This document shows, in pieces, positions 18,988 through 27,235 of a stretch of DNA of 64,000 bases. Source of the stretch: Stentor roeselii (lineage: Eukaryota > Ciliophora > Heterotrichea > Heterotrichida > Stentoridae); contig RSEH01000058.1 in assembly GCA_006503475.1 (NCBI GenBank), positions 62,001 through 126,000 on the forward strand. Direction: 5' to 3'. A program made the translations under genes and the position numbers. The notes beneath the pieces were generated by a model, which saw only the letters and a list, made by a program, of their open reading frames with translations, was not told where the DNA came from and did no database searches. The number at the start of each line of letters is the position of its first letter. Position 1 is the stretch's first letter.

Positions 18988-19743
18988 ATGAAAGGTCGAA
19001 TGTACCAGCCATTTTCCTCAATTCCCGATTCACCTAAAGCTCGATCTTTGTATACTCGACCATGGGTTCGAAATGAGTTAAGTCCAAAAATCTACATGTG
19101 GAGGTCCAGCATCCCAGAAGCCTGGGTAAAAATCCGAGGAACTAGCGGATTTAAGCATGTCTCAGAAACTGGAAATAACCAAAACACATTAGACTTTTTA
19201 AAGACCAACGAAAAATACATCAGTTCAATCGCGATCCCAGCTAGTAAAAGTCCTTCAAACGCTTCAGCCTTTAATTCAAGAGAAGCTTCTCGTCGTAACA
19301 GCAAAGAAAATTCAAGAATAATAAAAGAAGATCTACCAATCGAAAAAGAGTCGATCCCATCAAACCCAATGAAAAAAAACTGTGAATCTTCTTGTTCCCA
19401 AGTGAAACCCGAGGACCTGAAACAAGAAACCTTCGAAAATGCGATCAATTGTCTGATCCCTGATGCTGGAAAAAAGCTTTTAACGAGTACTTCTCTGAAA
19501 TGTTTTCAATTCGAGCTGAATGAAGAGGCGAAGGCAGAAAAAGACTACTGCGTCAATAAATACTCTCTTCCTAAACTATTAGTGAAAAGCAAAAAACAGC
19601 AGAAGTCTCATCGAATGTTTAAAAATCGCCGAGTTAATGAATTTTTAAGCAGGTTTGAAAGAGATATCGAACCTTCCACTGCTTTAACTGAGAGAAAAGG
19701 ACTGAACGGATGGAAACTAGTAGCTTTGAGAAGAATGATCTGA
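18988..19743 (+). CDS. Protein of unknown function, 251 aa
   Basis: No recognised domain. The N-terminus has an ordered-looking, aromatic stretch (TRPWVRNELSPKIYMWRSS). The middle is Ser/Glu/Lys-rich and probably disordered. The C-terminus is basic (KSKKQQKSHRMFKNRRVNEFL). It ends in TGA, 15 nt from the convergent RING gene. The ATG is preceded by AATTCAA. Confidence 0.6.
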   Translation: MKGRMYQPFSSIPDSPKARSLYTRPWVRNELSPKIYMWRSSIPEAWVKIRGTSGFKHVSETGNNQNTLDFLKTNEKYISSIAIPASKSPSNASAFNSREASRRNSKENSRIIKEDLPIEKESIPSNPMKKNCESSCSQVKPEDLKQETFENAINCLIPDAGKKLLTSTSLKCFQFELNEEAKAEKDYCVNKYSLPKLLVKSKKQQKSHRMFKNRRVNEFLSRFERDIEPSTALTERKGLNGWKLVALRRMI

Positions 19744-19758
19744 TAACTTATTAATTAA

Positions 19759-20592
19759 CTACAAAAACACTTCTCTCGCCTCCTTGATGGGTTTTCGGCA
19801 AGTCAAACAATTGGAGGTATTCGCTTTTTTATAAAAAATCTTACAAAGTTCCAGTCCAAGTTCATTTAAAGCACATTCTTTACACACACAGATATGTCCA
19901 CAAGGCAAAAACACGATATTTTTCGCAGTTTTAAAGCAATTGACACAAACATGTGGGTCAATTTCATCATTTTTAACCTTTTCCTTTTTTTTCCTAGCTT
20001 TAAGTTCCTTGTAAAGTTCATCATACATCATTTCCTTACTGAAAAGCGCCATGCTCCAATTAGAAAAGTGTTGTCGGTACATCAAAAAGTACTCTTTAAG
20101 ATTCAGCAGTTGTTTAGAAACCATCATATTCCCAGCATGCAAATTTTTCATCAAACTTATCGCCTTGCAGTTTCCCCAAAGCTCCTCAAATGAAAAGCGA
20201 TGAAGGCCGAAAGGCGGCTGGGCTGAAAAGCTTCCCATTGGATAAGTAGTGCATCGTGAAATCAAGTAAATAAAGTCACCCTTCTCGTCCACTGTCTCCG
20301 CCATTATGAACTGAGGACTCATCAGGTTGAAGGTAAAGTTGTCGCAGGCTGACTTTTGTGAATCTGAAAGCTTTGAAAGGTCAGGATGGAATAAATAACC
20401 GCAGAACTTTGAAGACATGTCCCAGTTACTTATGAAATCGTATTCTAAGGATGAGACGAACTTACTGAATTGAAGGGTACTCGCTATTGATGGGTATATT
20501 GCACTTTGCATCGTGTTAAACTTCAAGGAACAGTCTGAAAAGAGAATTGTTAACTCGATGTACTGGATCTGGCTTTGGTTGCAGCTTACCAT
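19759..20592 (-). CDS. C-terminal RING finger protein, 277 aa
   Basis: The C-terminal 70 residues form a C3HC4-type RING: CVNC, then FLPCGHICVCKEC, then CLTCRKPI. This layout (PCGH-x-CVCxxC) is the XIAP/MGRN-type RING found in E3 ubiquitin ligases. A long loop separates the last Cys pair. The N-terminal 200 residues are helical with no clear match. An E3 ligase role is likely; the substrate is unknown. Confidence 0.8.
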   Translation of the reverse strand: MVSCNQSQIQYIELTILFSDCSLKFNTMQSAIYPSIASTLQFSKFVSSLEYDFISNWDMSSKFCGYLFHPDLSKLSDSQKSACDNFTFNLMSPQFIMAETVDEKGDFIYLISRCTTYPMGSFSAQPPFGLHRFSFEELWGNCKAISLMKNLHAGNMMVSKQLLNLKEYFLMYRQHFSNWSMALFSKEMMYDELYKELKARKKKEKVKNDEIDPHVCVNCFKTAKNIVFLPCGHICVCKECALNELGLELCKIFYKKANTSNCLTCRKPIKEAREVFL

Positions 20593-20675
20593 TTTGGATT
20601 TCTAGAGGATTGGCTGGATTAGATTTGGATTTAGATGGGATTGATTTGATCTTGATTACCGTTCCATGATCAAGT

Positions 20676-20906
20676 ATGAGTGAGTATGAACAATATGGAA
20701 TTCAATCAAATATAATAAATATGAGTACTTTCAAAACTTTAAAGGCAACTCTTGAGAATCTCGACCTTTCAGCTTTGCAAGCCAGGCTTAAAACAGTAGA
20801 GGCAGATATTGAAAACTTAGAAGACGAACTGGCAAAAAGATATGATCTGCTCAAGTATATTGACAGTTTGATATTAAAGAAACAAGGAGCTTTTATTGGA
20901 CGTTAG
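20676..20906 (+). CDS. Small coiled-coil protein, 76 aa
   Basis: A short helical protein: LKATLENLDLSALQARLKTVEADIENLEDELAKRYDLLKYIDSLILKK has clear heptads. Size and character would fit a small subunit of a complex (BLOC, kinetochore or dynein light chain-type), but no family is recognised. It is flanked by spacers on both sides. Confidence 0.55.
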   Translation: MSEYEQYGIQSNIINMSTFKTLKATLENLDLSALQARLKTVEADIENLEDELAKRYDLLKYIDSLILKKQGAFIGR

Positions 20907-21225
20907 CATAAAAAACTAAAGCTGAAACCTTAAGTAGTAAATATTTCAAACATAAAATCTGACCGAAAAATCCTAAAAGAATAAGAAAAAGCCAAAAAAA
21001 GACTTAAAATATCAGAAAAAGAAAATCGAAAGATAACTAAACATAAATTCTCTTAATTTTCTAAAAAAAACTTCAATTCTAAGGATTTGAAACAAAGACC
21101 CTAGTAAATAATGAACTGACGATTTCTCTATCATTTCAAACTCTTAAGAAATTCCCAAAATAACCCATCCTTCGACCCTATAACTAATTCATATAATTTA
21201 AACCTCCTGATAATTATTTTAATAA
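20907..21225. other. Intergenic, very AT-rich, no gene seen
   Basis: 319 nt between convergent genes. Long A runs and no ORF with coding character. Confidence 0.5.
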
Positions 21226-22542
21226 CTAACTCAAGCCACTACTAGCTTCCTCAAAGTCACTTTCATAATCATACTCCTCAGCAATACTAGTGACAGACTT
21301 CATCACATCCTTTCCCCAAGTTCCACTACTTCCAGGTCTTGGAGACTGATACTTATCCTTGATTTTCTTACAGTTATTCGGGTGTTCCCTTGCCTCGGAG
21401 TTCCTGACAAACTCTCCACACAAGAAGCATTTGATAGTGCTATCTCTGCTAGAGCTTTTCACATAACTTTCCTCTTCAAAATCCTCTGAATACTCACTTT
21501 CCTTTTCACTTTTTCCCTTACTTGACCTTTTCGATGACTTGGGGAGACTTCTTTTGCTTGAGACTCTTCCCTGGCTACTTTTCGATTCCTTTCCCTGACT
21601 ATTCGACTTTTCACTTCTCGACCCAGATTCATAAAACCCGGCAGTTTCCTGTGGGTCCTTCCTAACCGAAGGTTTTAAAGTAGGCTGTTCAAAACTCATG
21701 ACAGGAGGGTAACTCCAGTTCTGCTGCAGGGCAGAGCCCTGCTTCAACTGTTGTATTTCTCTAATAAGTTTATCAATCAACATCTCAGAAGGGTCACCAT
21801 TGACGATTTGAGAAGTTTGGACAACAGATGAAACATTACCATCGACCTTAGGTGGAACAGTAGGGTAAAAAGCAGGTTTCACATAAGTCTTCGCTTTCGT
21901 GAAAAACATGGGCGGGGGGTTATTCTCTTCTTGAAAAACTGAAGTTTGTATTTCCTTGCTCAAGCCTTCAACAGCAGTCATCGTCTCTTCACTTTTCATA
22001 ATCTTTCCAGGGACCTTGCTAGGTAGAGGGTCAGTTTCGATGGCCTTGTCACTTTGAAGTTCGGGCGGGGTTACTTTCAAGGTCTCCTGATTGATTTTTT
22101 CAAAGACCTCCCCTGGAGTCCTGACGATTCCGTCAGTGTAAAGCGAAATTGAAATGCTCAGGTCCAGTCGGGCCACCACGTTTTTGACTGGATCGTGAAG
22201 GTTTATCGTGTTTCGCTTGAAGTCAGATGAGGAAGACACTCCGGAATCTGCGAAGGCTGAAAGGTCCACTGCTGCTGAACCAAGCATTTTGATGTTGTTT
22301 GGAAAAGCGTCAACTAACATTATGTACAGAGGGTATCGACGAAGAGACTCTCGTAATAATGCAAGTGTCATGGAAAACTTGCAGGATTTACCTTTGTTGA
22401 AGATGATTGTCTTTTGAACTGAACCGAAGACTGTTAGGGTTGGGAACTCGAGAAATCTTAAAGTTATTGCAGGCTTCGCTATGTATGGCAGGCATGATGA
22501 TACTTCGTGAATTAGGAACTCTGATGTGAATATTTCTTCCAT
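21226..22542 (-). CDS. C2-like N-domain protein with C2HC finger
   Basis: 438 residues. Residues 1-155 look like a C2-type beta sandwich (ITLRFLEFPTLTVFG, NKGKSCKFSMTLALLRESL, YPLYIMLVDAF), a pattern reminiscent of MAP10-like microtubule/centrosome proteins. The middle is disordered and rich in Ser/Lys/Glu. Near the C-terminus IKCFLCGEFVRNSEAREHPNNC gives CxxC...HxxxxC, a small zinc finger. A cytoskeletal role is plausible but not shown. Its ATG is 14 nt from the kinase stop. Confidence 0.65.
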   Translation of the reverse strand: MEEIFTSEFLIHEVSSCLPYIAKPAITLRFLEFPTLTVFGSVQKTIIFNKGKSCKFSMTLALLRESLRRYPLYIMLVDAFPNNIKMLGSAAVDLSAFADSGVSSSSDFKRNTINLHDPVKNVVARLDLSISISLYTDGIVRTPGEVFEKINQETLKVTPPELQSDKAIETDPLPSKVPGKIMKSEETMTAVEGLSKEIQTSVFQEENNPPPMFFTKAKTYVKPAFYPTVPPKVDGNVSSVVQTSQIVNGDPSEMLIDKLIREIQQLKQGSALQQNWSYPPVMSFEQPTLKPSVRKDPQETAGFYESGSRSEKSNSQGKESKSSQGRVSSKRSLPKSSKRSSKGKSEKESEYSEDFEEESYVKSSSRDSTIKCFLCGEFVRNSEAREHPNNCKKIKDKYQSPRPGSSGTWGKDVMKSVTSIAEEYDYESDFEEASSGLS

Positions 22543-22556
22543 TTAATAAAAATACA

Positions 22557-23972
22557 TTATCTAAGTTGGGAACTTTTTCTTGAATTTCGGGACTTGTATG
22601 AAGGAAAACGGATTGGGCTTAGGTCTATTGGACGCTCTCGGAAACGAAGACCTGCTACTCGGTAAAGAGTTACTGGATGAGGAGTCACTGCTTTGGCCTT
22701 TCCAGGAGATTTAGCTTTAGGCCTAGTCGAAGGCGATAAAGAATTAAACCTTTTAGGAGGGTCAAGACTATGAATCCTTTCATGTTTTCCTCTCAAATAC
22801 CCTCTACCAATATGTTTTTCAATAGATCCGGTGCCACCAGTGCTTTCCGGTTTAATTTCCTTTTTATTATCCCGAAAGAAGCTCAAAAAAAAGTCATTTG
22901 AAATTTCAAGACCCGCCGTTTGATTGAGTTTAATTTCAGGAGGACCTTGGAACTGCCCTCCATTATTAATATGACGTTTAAGAAGCAGATAATAAGAAGT
23001 AGTGACTTCATTGTGCTTATCAGCTTCCAAGCATTTTTTCGTATAGTCCAAGTTGTACCCGAATTCTTTCAATTGGGTCAAAACGAAAAAGTCGACTTTG
23101 ATGTGGTCGTAACCGATGAGAATGCCAGGCTTGGGCTTTTCTTCAAGTTGTAAATACCATTCATGCTTACGGATGTCGCTGATTGTAAACCTTTCTTGAG
23201 GATCAACATTTAAAATACCTTTTAAGAGGTCTTTCGCTTTTTTACTAATCGTCTTCGGGTATTTGCATTCACCTGCAAGGATCTTTTTGTAGAGTTGAGA
23301 AGTGTTCGAGTCTTCAAATGGAAGATACCCGCAGATCATAGCGAATAAAATAACCCCAGAACTCCAGATATCAACTTCTAAACCATTATATCTCTTTCCT
23401 GCGATCATCTCCGGAGCAGCGTAGCAAGGACTTCCACAGGCAGTTTTTAAAGTTTCATCTTGTTTATAGGTGTTGCTAAGTCCGAAATCGACGATTTTTA
23501 TCGAGTTTTTTTCATCTAAAAGCAGGTTTTCAGGTTTTAAGTCTCGATGGACGATGTGAAGTTTATGTATATACTCAACACCTGAAATGATTTGTTGAAA
23601 AAGTGAACATGCTTCTTGTTCTGGGACTTTATTCTTATTGACGATGTATTCAAAGAGTTCTCCTCCACTGGCGTATTCCATGATAAGGTAAAGTTTCTTG
23701 GGAGTCTCGATGATTTCGTATAACTGGATAATATTCGGGTGACGGATCAGCTTTAATATGTGAATTTCTCGGGATACTCTTTCAACGTCTGCCACATCGC
23801 AAATTCTTTCTTTTTCTAATACTTTGATTGCTACCTTTTCTTGTGTTTTAGAATGAACTCCTAACTTGACCTTCCCGAAAGTTCCTTCGCCAATCGTTTT
23901 TCCGATTTCGTAGTTTCCTATTTGGAACTTTGATCTTGAGTTTTCGGTTGAGGTCCTGTTTGAAGATTACAT
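22557..23972 (-). CDS. AMPK/SNF1-like Ser/Thr kinase, start codon split by an intron
   Basis: CAMKL-family kinase of 466 residues. The glycine loop (IGEGTFGKVKLG), VAIK, HRDLKPEN, VDFGLSN, activation loop TACGSPCYAAPEM and GYLPFEDSN are all intact. A UBA-like segment follows the domain, and the C-terminus is basic. AMPK/SNF1 kinases respond to energy stress and are switched on by phosphorylation of the activation-loop Thr. The open frame upstream of 23795 has no Met; the only start appears after removing the 15-nt intron at 23956-23970, which joins AT to G. Confidence 0.88.
23956..23970 (-). other. 15-nt intron interrupting the kinase start codon
   Basis: GTAATCTTCAAACAG on the minus strand. 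The first two start-codon bases are 23972-23971 and the third is 23955. Unspliced, the frame reads ATG TAA. A at position 10 as in most introns here. Confidence 0.75.
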
Positions 23973-24292
23973 TTTTATTAGAAGTTATGAAAAGCTCTCA
24001 ATTTGATGCTTTTGGGGATTTTTATGTTTTTGAGAATCTGTTTGAAATTATTTTAAGAATTTTTTTTTTCTGGATTTTCAGGTTTTTTTGTAATAAGAGT
24101 GTTGTGAGATTATACATGAAATGATTCTTTTAAAATGTTATAGATTTAATTAATGTGATCTTGAATTATTCTAATTCAATCTAAAATAACTTTTCATATA
24201 TTAAACAAAATGAAAGCCGTTTAATTGACTATAAACGGATTCAGAATATCTAATACGATGAAGGATAATTAACCTAACCTTAATTTCAAAAT
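23973..24292. other. Intergenic, AT-rich, no gene seen
   Basis: 320 nt upstream of the kinase and downstream of a coiled-coil gene. No supported feature. Confidence 0.5.
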
Positions 24293-25240
24293 TCACTTAA
24301 AAACACAATCATAAGCCTCATCTAACTCCCCTTCTAAAATATTATCTTCAGTTCGATAAACAACAGAATGTCTCATCTTAATAACCATATCTTCAAGAAT
24401 CTTATTCCGATAAACCAATTTTTCAGTATCATCAAGTTTTTCATATTTCATCTCGATAAAGGCTTTTTCCTTGATAAGTTCTTTGTTAAGACTCTTCATA
24501 TTTTCCAGTTCACCTTCAAGTTCATCATAAGTTTTAAAATAATAAGAAATAACTCCATTGTCTCCAGTTTTATACTCAGTCTGAGTCCCTGAATTATTAA
24601 CTTTCGCTTTTCTTTTATTCACAATAAAATTTTTCTGAATAAACTTTTCAAGTTTCTCAGTTCCAGCGACTTCTTCATTCACAATTTCTCCAAGTTTCGA
24701 TAAAATTACTGAAAACTTGCTAGGATTTATCGTCATTAATGTCTGACTGGTCTTTTCTTCATGGTTAACTGAAATTCCCTTCAGTTTCCCAAAAACCTTA
24801 CGAAAAACCGCGATGAACCCATTTTTCGCTCTAGCCAAATACGATTTAAACACATGTGAAGCAACGCACTGAATAACTCCTTCTAAAAACGAAGAATACG
24901 AGAAAAACAATGACTCTAAGTCATGTGTTGACTCAAAGTCATTGAATTTGAGTTCCTGCTGATCAAGTTCATAGTCCAGGTCTTGAAGTCTTTTTTCTTT
25001 CACCCGGTTCAGGTCATTTTTTACTTTAATCTTCGGAGTTTTGACAGGAGCAGGAGAAACAGAGACCGGTTCAATCGGAAGAAAGAAGTTTTTCTGGACA
25101 GGTGACTTAGAAGTGCTTCTTTGCGTCACTTTTAATTTCGAGTTCTGCCAAGTCTCGGACCTTCTTTCAGGAAGGTACCTATCCGAGATCGTCGGCAGTT
25201 GCATCAAAGGTTTTTGATATGTCAAGCTACGCGATTCCAT
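24293..25240 (-). CDS. Protein of unknown function with C-terminal coiled coil, 315 aa
   Basis: The N-terminus is basic and disordered with PVKTPK-type motifs. A central helical domain (SLFFSYSSFLEGVIQCVASHVFKSYLARAKNGFIAVF) and a C-terminal coiled coil (YDELEGELENMKSLNKELIKEK) follow. I start at the ATG encoding MESRSL; the longer frame begins at TTG. It shares a 42-nt divergent spacer with the ZZ protein. Confidence 0.65.
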   Translation of the reverse strand: MESRSLTYQKPLMQLPTISDRYLPERRSETWQNSKLKVTQRSTSKSPVQKNFFLPIEPVSVSPAPVKTPKIKVKNDLNRVKEKRLQDLDYELDQQELKFNDFESTHDLESLFFSYSSFLEGVIQCVASHVFKSYLARAKNGFIAVFRKVFGKLKGISVNHEEKTSQTLMTINPSKFSVILSKLGEIVNEEVAGTEKLEKFIQKNFIVNKRKAKVNNSGTQTEYKTGDNGVISYYFKTYDELEGELENMKSLNKELIKEKAFIEMKYEKLDDTEKLVYRNKILEDMVIKMRHSVVYRTEDNILEGELDEAYDCVFK

Positions 25241-25282
25241 TTTTGATAAGACTTCGAATATCAAACTAAGAGAATATAAAAA

Positions 25283-26830
25283 ATGCTAGAAAAGTACAGA
25301 AACTCCATCACTACCACTTTGAAATCCGCCAAAGATCTTGGATTGTCTGACCTGGTCCTTAACTTAGAGCTTTCGATTTCATCATCCAGTCAAGAGTTGT
25401 CATCGATTCTTTATTGCAGAGGTCCGAAGTCTGCTTATTCCTCTTTTCTCAAGGCTCATCATGCTTTTCCACTTTCAGAGGTGATACCTGATCACTCGCT
25501 TTCTGCTACTTCTCGATGTCCTGAACTGCAAGTGACTAACAAAGAAGGATTTTCTACTCGTTTGTCCTGGAGCAGTCCTTTTACGTGTTTACTTATTTGG
25601 GCGTGTAAGTCTCAGTCATTGCAAAAGTTGAGCAGTACAGTTGCTGAGATAGAAGAAGCGAAACTGCCAATTGACTTCTTTTCAGTCTGTCTTGACGGGA
25701 ATGAGTCCCTTGGGACCTTTGGAACTGGTTTCGTTGACGGCCTTGGAGGTCTTACAAAGCAAGGCTTCGAAGTTTCAGAGGTTCCTTGCTTTGTCCTGCT
25801 GAGGGAAAGCGAAGTTTACGCAGTACTTGATTTGAGCCACAATATTGTCAGAAGCTTGAAAAACATGGTTGATAATGTCCCGGCCAAGGTGGAGCCAAGA
25901 CTCGGAGCGAACATTGAAGAACTGAAGGAAAGTCACGGGTTTTCTCATCTGATCGTCTTTCCTGACCCTTCAAATGATTACTTTTCTCGACATCTGACAC
26001 AGATACTAGATGAAAATCCTGATATTTCAAGTAAAGTCAAAGTGACTTTCGCTGATTTCGAGAGTTTTTCAACATTGGCTTATTGTCCTGGTTCCTTTTG
26101 CATAGTGCATAACTCGACAGTGGTATTTAAAAGTGACACGTCTTGCACAGATATTTACCACGTGTTAAAAAGTCTCACAGTACCGACATCGCTATCATCT
26201 GACGACTTTTCAGAGAAAAAAAGTCGTTTTGACTATTCTGAGTCGCAATGGCAAGAAAAGTACCCTTTTTGCCCAAAGCCTAATGTTGTCTTTAACTTCA
26301 AGAAGACCTTTTTCATCAACACTGAGACACCTGAGGAGAAGTCAGTCAGTTTGAAAGGCAGTTATTTGACGGTTCATAAGGAATACATTGAAGAATTTTT
26401 CAGTGCACTGACTGAGTTCTTCCCTTATGCTGTCAATTCACTTTGCTATGAAGCCCCTTCGCATACTATCTCGCCCGGAGAACAGTGCTCTGTTTGTGAT
26501 GAACTATTGGGAGAAGTGCATTATTTGTGTGTTTATTGCAAACCTGCTGTTTATGTTTGTCAGAATTGCTCACATTTACATCCACTTTTTAGGTTTACTG
26601 CTCATGTCGCAAGACTTGATCATCTTACTTGGGGAGCTTTTAATTTGAATGTCGGGAAAAATGAAGGAGGCGAAAGCTGTGAAATTATCTGTAATGCTTG
26701 TGAAGAAAAAATATTTGGAATTAGGTGGAAATGCGCGGTTTGTAGTGATTTTGATATTTGTAATCAGTGTGTTAGTGAAGCTAAGTCACATTCGAAGGAA
26801 CATTTATTAATTAGGATGAATAGTAATTGA
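25283..26830 (+). CDS. ZZ-type zinc finger protein with thioredoxin-like region
   Basis: 515 residues. The C-terminus has two ZZ-like fingers: QCSVCDELLGEVHYLCVYC...CQNC, and ICNACEEKIFGIRWKCAVCSDFDICNQC ending in HSKEH. The second is a canonical ZZ, a module that binds histone tails or N-terminal degrons. Residues about 95-140 (WSSPFTCLLIWACKSQSLQKL...) resemble a thioredoxin/nucleoredoxin fold without a CxxC site. This mix recalls nucleoredoxin-type or ubiquitin-linked adaptors; the specific role is unknown. Confidence 0.8.
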   Translation: MLEKYRNSITTTLKSAKDLGLSDLVLNLELSISSSSQELSSILYCRGPKSAYSSFLKAHHAFPLSEVIPDHSLSATSRCPELQVTNKEGFSTRLSWSSPFTCLLIWACKSQSLQKLSSTVAEIEEAKLPIDFFSVCLDGNESLGTFGTGFVDGLGGLTKQGFEVSEVPCFVLLRESEVYAVLDLSHNIVRSLKNMVDNVPAKVEPRLGANIEELKESHGFSHLIVFPDPSNDYFSRHLTQILDENPDISSKVKVTFADFESFSTLAYCPGSFCIVHNSTVVFKSDTSCTDIYHVLKSLTVPTSLSSDDFSEKKSRFDYSESQWQEKYPFCPKPNVVFNFKKTFFINTETPEEKSVSLKGSYLTVHKEYIEEFFSALTEFFPYAVNSLCYEAPSHTISPGEQCSVCDELLGEVHYLCVYCKPAVYVCQNCSHLHPLFRFTAHVARLDHLTWGAFNLNVGKNEGGESCEIICNACEEKIFGIRWKCAVCSDFDICNQCVSEAKSHSKEHLLIRMNSN

Positions 26831-27235
26831 TATTGTTGATTAGAGTGGTAATTGAAGAGAGATATTTTTTTGGTGATGATTAGAAGGGTTTCATTTTTTA
26901 TTTAAGTTGGTAATTGAAGATTTATGGAATTTTTTTTTTTAATTTAACTGGAAAGTAGATGGATGGTAATATTAACTATTGATTGGAGCTTTTAAGTAAA
27001 ATTGTTTTGGTTGATATTTTATGATTGTCTCAGAATTATAAATTCAGATCAGATGTTTGAACTCAAATTTTTATGTTTGGAATTTAATCTACCAGCATCT
27101 CTTCTACAAAGAAAAAAAAATCATAAGTAACTTTTATAACTATCTTAAATCCCATTCTAAATTTCAAAGTCCTTCTCTTTTCTCTACACCTTAATCTCCT
27201 CACTTATTCCAATAAAAACCTCAGAAACCTTATAA
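26831..27235. other. Intergenic, G/T-rich then A/C-rich, no gene seen
   Basis: 405 nt. The part after the upstream stop is G/T-rich on +, and the part before the next start is A/C-rich and nearly G-free. No ORF or RNA gene is recognised. Confidence 0.5.
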
